Assembly (NCBI GenBank): GCA_027451565.1
Contig: DAIDJC010000214.1
Coordinates: 1 to 5,417, forward strand
Direction of reading: 5' to 3'
DNA: 5,417 bases
Origin: Limisphaerales bacterium
Lineage (GTDB): Bacteria; Verrucomicrobiota; Verrucomicrobiia; Limisphaerales; UBA11358
Every line of letters begins with the position of its first letter. Within the stretch, counting starts at the first letter, position 1. The notes below the pieces were generated by a model. The model worked only from the letters and a program-made list of their open reading frames with translations. It did no database searches and was not told where the DNA came from. This document shows positions 1-5,417 of this stretch, in pieces. The translations under genes and the position numbers were made by a program.

Positions 1-4
1 AAAG

Positions 5-31
5 GTAACCCACCCGTCACCCAGCCGTAAC
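5..31 (+). promoter_or_regulatory. 11-bp direct repeat, possible OmpR/PhoB-type operator
   Basis: Seen: GTAACCCACCC (5-15) is followed directly by GTCACCCAGCC (16-26), which matches it at 9 of 11 positions, and then by GTAAC (27-31). The array therefore has an 11-bp period and GT(A/C)AC at the head of each unit. It ends 28 bp before the ATG of the glycosyltransferase-PHP gene. Known: OmpR/PhoB-family response regulators bind head-to-tail repeats spaced 11 bp, and Streptomyces PHO boxes have GTTCACC-like units. A weak -10-like GATCAT lies at 42-47, about the distance expected downstream of such a site. Inference: this could be an activator site. The array is short, it touches the window edge, and chance is a real alternative. 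Confidence 0.25.
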
Positions 32-59
32 ATTCTCTTCCGATCATCCAAATGCAATT

Positions 60-2042
60 ATGAAAAAAATCCTCATCCTGACGGCGGGTTTTGATGATGA
101 CCACCATTCGACTGCCCGGAACCTGCGGGATGCTCTTGAGATCAAGGACCCATGCGCGCGGGTGGAAATTTTGGACCTTTTTTCCAATTCCAATGAGGCT
201 TTCACCTCGCTCCTGCAAAGGACAAGGCAGAGCCTGAGCCAATACGCGCCCCTGCTTTGGAGCGGTTGGCGGTCGCGCCCTGATGAGAACTCCCTGCTGG
301 AGCGCAAAGCTGCGGGATACAGCCAGTTGCAGACACGGCTTGAAAAAGCCTTACTGCTTGCCCAGCCGGATTGCGTGCTTTCCACCAGCCCCATTTATGG
401 GCAACTGATTGACAAAATTTTCAAAAACCACCGGAAACGGCCCTTCCGGCTCGTGACCGTGGTCATGGAAATTTTGGCGGCAAACCCCGCCTGGAACCGG
501 TCCAGCAGTGATTACTTTTTTGTGCCAAACGAATCCGTGGCAGAATCCCTGCATAAAAACGGCGTGTCTGTTTCCAGCATTGGCATCTCCGGGTTTCCGG
601 TAAACCCTGTTTTTGCGGCCACGCGAAAGGATATGACTGCCCCCGGTAAAAATGACCTGCGGCGGATTTTGTACCTGGTTCATTCTGGAAAAAAGAAAAC
701 GGGAAAGGCTGTGGAGCGGCTGCTGGGCAATCCCCTGGCGCAGGTGACGGTGGTGGCAGGACGCGAACCACACCTGCGCGCCAAGCTTCTGGAACGTTTT
801 GAGGGTCAAAAAAGTCGGGTGGAAATCCTGGGCTGGACGAATCAACTGGCAGAACTTTTGCGCAATCATCATTTGGTCATAGGAAAGGCGGGGCATGTTG
901 TGCATGAGGCGGCGGCAGCCTGCTGTCCCATCATCGTCAACCATGCAGAGACCGCGCAGGAGGAGGCCAATGCCCAATGGGTGAGAAACTCCGCCATCGG
1001 AGAGGTGGTGGATAAGAACCGGGAAGCTGCGGAGATGGTGGAGCGGGCTTTTGATCATGATTCCGCGCGCTGGATGGATTGGCAGCGCAACCTTAAAAAG
1101 GCATCGCGTCCCGACGCAGCCTTGCAGGTGGCGGACTGGGTGCTGAAGGAGGCCGATCGCGAGAAGGCGATCATTCTTGATCAGGCGGCCAGGCCGGCCC
1201 TGGAGAGGGTGATGCGCGCCTCCCCACGCCAACCCGGTGCCCAGCCACAGATGCTCCTCTGTGATTTTCATATTCACTCCAACTATTCGGACGGCAGCAT
1301 GAGCGTCCCTGAATTGATTGATTTCTATGGGGAACGGGGATTTGACTGCATCTGCATCACCGACCATCTGGCGGACCCGCGGCGGCTGCTTGGCAAGCTT
1401 TCCGAATTGACCAATCTGACGCTGGGCGCCAACCAGGTGGAAGAATACTTCAGGGTGATTGAACGGGAGCGGGAGCGGGCCTGGCGGCGTTACGAAATGC
1501 TGGTGATGACCGGCATTGAATTCAACAAGGACGGGCTGACCAGCAAAACCTCGGCGCACCTGCTGGGCATAGACCTGAAGAGCCCCATCAACCCGGCGCT
1601 GGACCTGCCGGAAACCATTGCCCGGATTCATGAGCAGGGCGGCCTGGCGGTGGCATCCCACCCGCACGTGATGAAAAGTGAGTGGGGAAAAAACACCCTG
1701 TACCTTTGGGAAAACCAGGAGCAATTCGCCCCGCTTCTGGACGCCTGGGAAATTGCAAACCGCGACAATATCTTCAACGACATCGGCCTCAAACGGCTGC
1801 CCTTCATAGCCAACAGCGACCTGCACAAACCGCGGCACATTTATTCTTGGAAAACCCTGATCCACTGCGAAAAGGATCCCGAGGTGATCAAACAATGCAT
1901 TCGCCGAAATGAGCATGTGGCCATCACGCTTTACCGCGATTTTTCGTCGAGCCGCGCATTTCCCGAACCCCATGCCTTTACAGCGCCCGCAGCGGCCAGG
2001 AGACAATCAGGGTCCTCGCTTTTGATGGCCGCCGCCAATTGA
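60..2042 (+). CDS. MGDG-synthase/UgtP-like glycosyltransferase fused to a C-terminal PHP phosphoesterase domain
   Basis: The 660-residue protein has two domains. Residues 1-365 follow the diacylglycerol glycosyltransferase plan (GT28; MGDG synthase, UgtP). They show an N-terminal ILILTAGF strand and nucleotide-fold loop with H15, a GFPVNPVF motif (178-185), and a C-terminal sugar-nucleotide site with GKAG (275-278), E283 and QEEANA (300-305). This half is about as long as a complete UgtP, and such enzymes transfer sugar from a UDP-sugar to diacylglycerol at the membrane face. Residues about 398-625 form a PHP metal-dependent phosphoesterase domain with H404-x-H406, D411, D435-H436, E487, H500, H534-P-H536 and D587-L-H589. 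The metal-ligand set looks complete. The tail after 630 is low-complexity. There is no signal peptide or clear membrane segment. The ATG at 60 is the first start after an in-frame TAA at 6-8, and no Shine-Dalgarno sequence is visible. The GT half lacks several glycines usual in the family (GxGH is DDDH; PGG is AGH), so activity or substrate may differ. The domain calls are firm; lipid acceptor and PHP substrate are inferred or unknown. Confidence 0.85.
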   Translation: MKKILILTAGFDDDHHSTARNLRDALEIKDPCARVEILDLFSNSNEAFTSLLQRTRQSLSQYAPLLWSGWRSRPDENSLLERKAAGYSQLQTRLEKALLLAQPDCVLSTSPIYGQLIDKIFKNHRKRPFRLVTVVMEILAANPAWNRSSSDYFFVPNESVAESLHKNGVSVSSIGISGFPVNPVFAATRKDMTAPGKNDLRRILYLVHSGKKKTGKAVERLLGNPLAQVTVVAGREPHLRAKLLERFEGQKSRVEILGWTNQLAELLRNHHLVIGKAGHVVHEAAAACCPIIVNHAETAQEEANAQWVRNSAIGEVVDKNREAAEMVERAFDHDSARWMDWQRNLKKASRPDAALQVADWVLKEADREKAIILDQAARPALERVMRASPRQPGAQPQMLLCDFHIHSNYSDGSMSVPELIDFYGERGFDCICITDHLADPRRLLGKLSELTNLTLGANQVEEYFRVIERERERAWRRYEMLVMTGIEFNKDGLTSKTSAHLLGIDLKSPINPALDLPETIARIHEQGGLAVASHPHVMKSEWGKNTLYLWENQEQFAPLLDAWEIANRDNIFNDIGLKRLPFIANSDLHKPRHIYSWKTLIHCEKDPEVIKQCIRRNEHVAITLYRDFSSSRAFPEPHAFTAPAAARRQSGSSLLMAAAN

Positions 2043-2055
2043 GGGGCGATCCGCA

Positions 2056-2102
2056 AAAAAGTGCCGGGTCTCGGACAAACATCCGATCCGGCTCATTTTC
2101 TT
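2056..2102 (+). terminator. Factor-independent terminator-like hairpin after the glycosyltransferase-PHP gene
   Basis: Stem arms GCCGG (2063-2067) and CCGGC (2088-2092) pair perfectly. Above them, TCGGA (2071-2075) pairs with TCCGA (2082-2086), with a 3x1 internal loop between the two helices and a CAAACA hexaloop (2076-2081). The descending arm is followed by TCATTTTCTT (2093-2102). The A-run at 2055-2060 can pair with the T-run, which gives the A-tract/T-tract look of a bidirectional terminator. It starts about 14 bp after the upstream stop codon and lies before the likely ATG of the next gene, so it probably ends the first transcript and separates the two genes. Confidence 0.55.
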
Positions 2103-2138
2103 GTGGAAAGAAAGCGCATTTTGCGTGAAATTGGGTCC

Positions 2139-3887
2139 ATGGCAGAACCCGAGAACCAGACGGCGCCCCTTCCAAGCATGGAACAGATCCAGCAGGCTTG
2201 GAACCAGTTCACCCTGCGCATCGAAAAACTGGAAACCCTGAACACCGCACTGGAGCATGAAAACATCCACCTGCGCCGCCTGCTGGAACGCTCCGTGGAA
2301 TACCGCCGTAAATCCCACACCGATTTGGTCAACCTCATCACCACCCTGGTAAGCAAGCTCCCCTTCAACGACCTGGGAGGGATTATCACCCGGCTGGTGG
2401 AACACAACAACCAGGTGGTGGAAATATCCGCCGCCCTGCTTGGCGGCAAGATAGAAGAGGCCCAACTCCAACCCGCGATCCTGAAGATGCTGGACAAAAC
2501 CAAGCGGGACCTCGCGGCAGCCATCAAGCCCCTGGTCACGGACCTGATCCAAAGGGATACCCCCATGGAACGCTCCATGCTGGAATCCTTGATTGTCCAG
2601 CCGGAGGATTTCTTCAAGCCATCCGTGGTGCGTGGCAGCCGTTGCTTCGTCAAGGGCCATTTACCTCGCGAGCGGGTCATCCGGGAATTTGGCGAGCCAG
2701 CGCTGGTCTTCTTCAAGGACCTCACCACGGATTTGAAATACAATCCACGCCCAAAACCCGAGGAGATTGTCCTTGGGTTTGTGCCCGATTTCGAAACGGT
2801 TCTTCAACAAAATCCGGCAGCCATAGGCGAAAAGAAAGAGGCTCTGCTGGCCCTTTACCGAAAAATAAAGGAAAGCCGCGGCTCCTCGGAGTCCGCCCGG
2901 GCGCAAAAAACCATCTTTCTCAAATTATCCTTCATTCTGGAGATGTTGCATTACTACAACAACCAATCCACGGAATCGCCCGATGCCGTTTTTGCCCAGC
3001 GCCTGCCGCCGCTTATTGAGCAACTCGTCATCACCAGCGAAAGCGATTCATTGGACGAAAAAAACATCCAGAATGCTGAGGAATTGCTGGGGTATGTCCT
3101 GCATTCAGATTACAGGATGGCCATCATTAACAACCTCGGCAAGGCTGGCGGCCTGGCCAAAACCCTCCGGCTGGTTCTCACGCTGCGGTTGGAGAAGGCG
3201 CCCGAGCCCGATGAAGCCGCACAGGAGATGGTCAAGCACCTCATCCCCAGCGGCAAAGCGCCTGCGGCCGCAGACATCGCCCCTGTCCTCCGCCTTATCC
3301 ACCCCAACCGGCTGCGCAAGGTCCTCGAAGCCATGCTGGCCACAGACCGCATCGCCAAACCGGAGGCCGGAGCACTGGCCAAAGCCGTGGCCCAAACCCT
3401 CCATTTGCCCGGCATGGAAGACCTTTTCAGGTCCACAGGCCCGCTCTCACCGGCAAAAGAACAGGAACTGGCTTGGAACAATATCAAGGACCTCATTGCC
3501 ACCCGCGCCACTCCGCTGGACATCACCCAGGCCATCCGCAAACGCCTCCACGCGAAATTCGACAACGATGAACTCAAGGCAAGCTGGCTGGTTCTCACGG
3601 AATCCGATCCCCTGCTTTTAATCCGCATCTTTTGCCAGCTTCCTTACTTGCAGGACGGACAAACCGACCCCATCGCCCGCTCGATTTTGGAATCTTTTGT
3701 ATCACGGCTGACCCATGAAAAATATGGGGAGGTGTATCAAAAAGTGGTGGGAGCTTTAAAGAACATCCACAAGGTGAAGGCGGATAGTCCTGCGCTGGTG
3801 AACTTCATTTCCCTGGTTCGCTGGGTGGATGCGGAGGCTGCCAACAGGATTTCGAATGATGTGGGGATGGTCCCGGCCGCAGCATGA
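2139..3887 (+). CDS. Uncharacterised 582-aa soluble, helical protein with N-terminal coiled coil
   Basis: I do not recognise the family. From the ATG at 2139 the protein has 582 residues. Residues about 15-52 look like a coiled coil, with leucines in LRIEKLETLNTALEHEN and the following LRRLLE. Residues 60-150 are amphipathic helix with hydrophobic spacing. Residues 156-222 look more globular, with aromatics and prolines (EDFF, EFGEPALVFFKDL, GFVPDFE). From 255 to the end the sequence reads as a succession of helices, possibly an alpha-solenoid. There are only two cysteines (169, 499), no signal peptide, no transmembrane segment and no recognisable catalytic motif. An in-frame GTG at 2061 would add 26 residues, but it lies inside the terminator-like hairpin. 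I therefore prefer the ATG, although no convincing ribosome-binding site precedes it; an in-frame TTG at 2121 is another option. The long uninterrupted frame and normal amino-acid composition support a real gene. A scaffold or adaptor role is only a guess from the coiled coil and helical repeats. Confidence 0.8.
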   Translation: MAEPENQTAPLPSMEQIQQAWNQFTLRIEKLETLNTALEHENIHLRRLLERSVEYRRKSHTDLVNLITTLVSKLPFNDLGGIITRLVEHNNQVVEISAALLGGKIEEAQLQPAILKMLDKTKRDLAAAIKPLVTDLIQRDTPMERSMLESLIVQPEDFFKPSVVRGSRCFVKGHLPRERVIREFGEPALVFFKDLTTDLKYNPRPKPEEIVLGFVPDFETVLQQNPAAIGEKKEALLALYRKIKESRGSSESARAQKTIFLKLSFILEMLHYYNNQSTESPDAVFAQRLPPLIEQLVITSESDSLDEKNIQNAEELLGYVLHSDYRMAIINNLGKAGGLAKTLRLVLTLRLEKAPEPDEAAQEMVKHLIPSGKAPAAADIAPVLRLIHPNRLRKVLEAMLATDRIAKPEAGALAKAVAQTLHLPGMEDLFRSTGPLSPAKEQELAWNNIKDLIATRATPLDITQAIRKRLHAKFDNDELKASWLVLTESDPLLLIRIFCQLPYLQDGQTDPIARSILESFVSRLTHEKYGEVYQKVVGALKNIHKVKADSPALVNFISLVRWVDAEAANRISNDVGMVPAAA

Positions 3888-3951
3888 AACCGGCACGCGT
3901 ATTGGATTCACCTCCACGCCCATGAAAAGCGTCTGCAAAGCATTTTCAGGT

Positions 3952-4455
3952 TCAAGCCAGAAAGTGCTGCTGCACCCATTGCATCAACTCGTTTGCCGCC
4001 ATCATGAGTTCGCCCCGGCGATCCGCCGCCTCCGGATCGGACAGGTCCACGGGACCTGCCATGGCCTCGCGGTAACTGTGGCTCAGTGGAGCGCCGCCCT
4101 GCGGATGCCCCTCGGCCGCGAGCAAGGCCCATGTCTTCCGGGCCAACCGCTTGGCGGATGCAATTTTTCTCAATGCCTCGGACGACGTGACCTCACCCTT
4201 GTCCAACTTTTTCAATAACCCGCATTCAAAGGTCCGGCATCGCCGTGGCCTGTCCTCATAAATGCGGCAATGGGTTCCATCAAAACATTGGCAAGGTTGG
4301 GCAAAAGCCCATTTGCCTGGCCGTTTTTCAAACAAGGGCATCTCCAATTTTCGCAAAGCCTGCGGGTCGTCGCCCCGACGCAACTCCACATCCGCAAAAA
4401 GCGTGCTGTCGCAGCATAAACCACAACGCACACACAACATTTCAACACCATTCAT
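3952..4455 (-). CDS. YkgJ-family cysteine-cluster protein (CxxCxxCC, probable Zn/Fe-binding)
   Basis: This 167-residue protein carries the signature of the YkgJ/CxxCxxCC family (PF03692): C8-x2-C11-x2-C14-C15 near the N-terminus, then C63-R-I-Y-x-x-RP-x-x-CR-x-F-x-C with C73 and C78. Two further cysteines, C55 and C57, precede the second cluster, giving nine in all. Family members are thought to bind a metal or iron-sulfur cofactor; most are uncharacterised, and a FliB-like flagellin lysine methylase subgroup is known. After residue 80 the protein is helical and metal-ligand-poor. The ATG at 4455 follows directly on an in-frame TGA, so it is the earliest possible start. AGGA (4467-4464 on the minus strand) sits 8 nt upstream, the clearest Shine-Dalgarno in the window. 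A second ATG five codons in (4440) is possible. It converges on the 582-aa gene and diverges from the malQ-like gene, so it is probably a single-gene transcript. The family call is firm, the function unknown. Confidence 0.88.
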   Translation of the reverse strand: MNGVEMLCVRCGLCCDSTLFADVELRRGDDPQALRKLEMPLFEKRPGKWAFAQPCQCFDGTHCRIYEDRPRRCRTFECGLLKKLDKGEVTSSEALRKIASAKRLARKTWALLAAEGHPQGGAPLSHSYREAMAGPVDLSDPEAADRRGELMMAANELMQWVQQHFLA

Positions 4456-4463
4456 TCACTTCA

Positions 4464-4467
4464 TCCT
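4464..4467 (-). promoter_or_regulatory. Shine-Dalgarno for the YkgJ-family gene
   Basis: AGGA on the minus strand lies 8 nt before the ATG at 4455. It decides the start in favour of 4455 over the internal ATG at 4440. It is notable because the three other genes here have no clear ribosome-binding site. Confidence 0.5.
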
Positions 4468-4497
4468 ATCCATGCCTCTCATAAAATCGAACCCAAT

Positions 4498-4581
4498 ATG
4501 TCCAAACCCGCCCACACCGCCATGGGCGCAAAATTGAGCGGCATGGACGGGCTGCAGCAAAGCCGGTTCGATGCGCTATGA
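4498..4581 (+). CDS. Possible 27-aa small ORF upstream of malQ-like gene (doubtful)
   Basis: An ATG at 4498 opens a 27-codon frame ending in TGA (4579-4581). The peptide begins MSKPAHTAMGAK and ends QQSRFDAL. It is in the same frame as the malQ-like gene, whose ATG lies 48 nt after the stop. No Shine-Dalgarno precedes it, and the sequence has no signal peptide, membrane helix or leader-peptide codon run. It could be a short translated leader, the remnant of a longer N-terminus, or chance. I lean to chance. Confidence 0.12.
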   Translation: MSKPAHTAMGAKLSGMDGLQQSRFDAL

Positions 4582-4629
4582 CATTTTCATGCGATTTTAA
4601 AGCGGAATAAAGACTGTTACTTCTTGGTC

Positions 4630-5417
4630 ATGAACCTTGTTCTGCGCATCCGGTTTGCCACTCATCCTGGGCAGTCGCTCTGGGTGGTGGACCCATCGCG
4701 GCGCCTGCCGACGCCGGTGCCCATGCATTTCCTGGATGAAAACACCTGGCAAACCAGCCTGACTCTGGATGCAGAAATCGCGTCCCAAACCCTCAGCTAC
4801 CATTACCAACTGGTTCATCCTGATGGCTCACAAACATGGGACTGGGGACGCGACCGGCAAATTTGCCCCGCCCACTTCGATGCAGAAAACCTGATCCTGC
4901 TGGATTCGTGGAATGAACCGGGCAACGTTAAAAACGTCTTTTACACCGAAGTTTTCCGGCGCGCAGAGGGGCCCGTCCCCGGCATGCGTGTGAAGCCGCC
5001 CCGGGAAACCACCCACACCTTTCGTGTAAAAGCGCCCCTTCTTCAAAGCGGCCAGGTCCCCTGCCTGCTGGGCGAAGGTCCAGTATTGGGCGATTGGAAC
5101 ACAGTTTGCCCCATACTGCTGTTTCAACAACCGAATGACGATTATTTCTCCGCCAGCTTGAACCTTCAGCGGCAATCGTTCCCTTTTGAATACAAATACG
5201 GCATTTACGATCGGATTAAAAAGCGCTTTATAGGCTTTGAGGATGGCCCCAACCGCTCAATGCCCGCCCAATGCCAAGCCCAAACCCATTGCGTGGTCCA
5301 GGATGGATTCATGCGGGTTGCCCATCCCCATTGGAAAGGAGCCGGGGTGGCCATCCCTGTTTTCAGCCTTAGAAGCGATTCAGGGTTTGGTGTCGGGGAA
5401 TTCAAGGACTTGAAACC
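4630..5417 (+). CDS. malQ: 4-alpha-glucanotransferase (amylomaltase, GH77) with tandem N-terminal CBM20 modules, 3'-truncated by window edge
   Basis: This is the N-terminal 262 codons of a gene running off the right edge. Residues about 1-95 are a first starch-binding CBM20-like module, with a shortened loop lacking the usual LGxW but keeping the TWDWGRDR strand end. Next comes the linker VFYTEVF, typical of this subtype. Residues about 129-225 are a second, canonical CBM20 with FRVKAPLL, GEGPVLGDWN (148-157, W156), FEYKYGIYD and FEDGPNR. Residues 235-262 (WKGAGVAIPVFSLRS, then GFGVGEF) match the start of the GH77 catalytic barrel. The catalytic residues lie beyond the window. Type-II amylomaltases of this CBM20-CBM20-GH77 layout (plant DPE2 and Bacteroidetes MalQ) transfer glucan segments between malto-oligosaccharides and glycogen-like acceptors in the cytoplasm; they are near 900 residues, so over half is missing here. 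The ATG at 4630 is the first ATG after an in-frame TGA at 4579; a TTG at 4624 is an alternative. No Shine-Dalgarno is visible. The family is confident; exact acceptor preference is not. Confidence 0.9.
   Translation, partial: MNLVLRIRFATHPGQSLWVVDPSRRLPTPVPMHFLDENTWQTSLTLDAEIASQTLSYHYQLVHPDGSQTWDWGRDRQICPAHFDAENLILLDSWNEPGNVKNVFYTEVFRRAEGPVPGMRVKPPRETTHTFRVKAPLLQSGQVPCLLGEGPVLGDWNTVCPILLFQQPNDDYFSASLNLQRQSFPFEYKYGIYDRIKKRFIGFEDGPNRSMPAQCQAQTHCVVQDGFMRVAHPHWKGAGVAIPVFSLRSDSGFGVGEFKDLK

Larger units (their letters stand above)
4456..4629. other. Divergent intergenic spacer between the YkgJ-family and malQ-like genes
   Basis: This 174-bp stretch must hold the promoters for both flanking genes. 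By eye I find only weak hexamers. For the leftward gene, TTGGAC and TATGAG lie 16 bp apart (4505-4500 and 4483-4478, minus strand). For the rightward gene there is an AT-rich patch at 4581-4612. A 27-codon open frame lies at 4498-4581. I see no riboswitch-like or tRNA-like fold and no strong hairpin. Confidence 0.5.

Noticed and set aside
52..63. Mini-frame ATG CAA TTA TGA overlapping the ATG at 60
   Set aside because: It is three codons with no ribosome-binding site and is most likely a coincidence.
1155..1172. Perfect 6-bp inverted repeat GATCGC-GAGAAG-GCGATC in the interdomain linker of the first gene
   Set aside because: It is short, inside coding sequence, has no T-tract, and is explained by the codons for a charged linker.
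1461..1479. Hexanucleotide tandem GAACGG-GAGCGG-GAGCGG
   Set aside because: It encodes an ERERER stretch in a PHP-domain helix. Three short units inside a gene are not evidence of a functional repeat.
351..2006. A 551-codon open frame on the minus strand, fully antisense to the glycosyltransferase-PHP gene
   Set aside because: The plus strand carries unambiguous GT and PHP motifs across the whole interval. The antisense product has no recognisable domain and is rich in H, G, Q and R, as expected from a shadow frame of GC-biased codons.
2101..2131. Possible promoter TTGTGG with TGAAAT before the 582-aa gene
   Set aside because: The 19-bp spacer and weak hexamers make this indistinguishable from chance, although a promoter is expected somewhere after the terminator.
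3934..3974. Hairpin in the convergent junction: AGCATTTTC (3939-3947) with GAAAGTGCT (3960-3968), flanked by TGCA/TGCA
   Set aside because: It could be a shared terminator, but the stem is AT-rich with one wobble pair, the loop is 12 nt and there is no T-tract on either strand. It also overlaps the end of the YkgJ-family coding region.
3829..4218. A 129-codon plus-strand frame bridging the convergent junction
   Set aside because: It overlaps the end of the 582-aa gene in another frame and is antisense to the well-supported YkgJ-family gene. It has no motif and no ribosome-binding site.
4478..4505. Minus-strand TTGGAC / TATGAG pair, 16 bp apart, 23 bp before the YkgJ-family ATG
   Set aside because: The position is good, but the match to the sigma-70 consensus is poor (about 3/6 and 4/6), so it is not listed as a promoter.

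Overview
This window looks like an ordinary chromosomal stretch of a moderately GC-rich bacterium. Protein style (a diacylglycerol-type glycosyltransferase fused to a PHP domain, and a CBM20-CBM20-GH77 amylomaltase), scarce Shine-Dalgarno signals and compact non-operonic layout suggest Verrucomicrobiota or a close PVC relative. That placement rests on recollection of similar gene content, not on a database search. I see no rRNA, tRNA, CRISPR array, insertion sequence or phage gene.

Layout. Bases 1-59 are a short leader holding an 11-bp-periodic direct repeat (5-31). It precedes a 660-codon gene (60-2042, +) that joins a complete MGDG-synthase/UgtP-like glycosyltransferase to a metal-dependent PHP phosphoesterase domain. 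A factor-independent terminator-like hairpin (about 2056-2102) follows. Next is a 582-codon gene (2139-3887, +) for a soluble, largely helical protein with an N-terminal coiled coil, which I cannot assign to a family. It converges, across 64 bp, on a YkgJ-type cysteine-cluster protein (3952-4455, -). A 174-bp divergent spacer (4456-4629) separates that gene from a rightward gene (4630 to the window end, +), which encodes the N-terminal 262 residues of a type-II 4-alpha-glucanotransferase (MalQ/DPE2-like) with two starch-binding modules. This last gene is cut by the window edge.

How they fit. The first gene points to membrane glycolipid synthesis and the last to glycogen or malto-oligosaccharide turnover. 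Both use sugar-nucleotide or glucan chemistry, but nothing in the sequence links them in one operon: there is a terminator between genes 1 and 2, a convergent junction between 2 and 3, and a divergent one between 3 and 4. The most interesting items are the glycosyltransferase-PHP fusion, with its altered glycine motifs and its possible response-regulator-type repeat upstream, and the large unassigned protein beside it.
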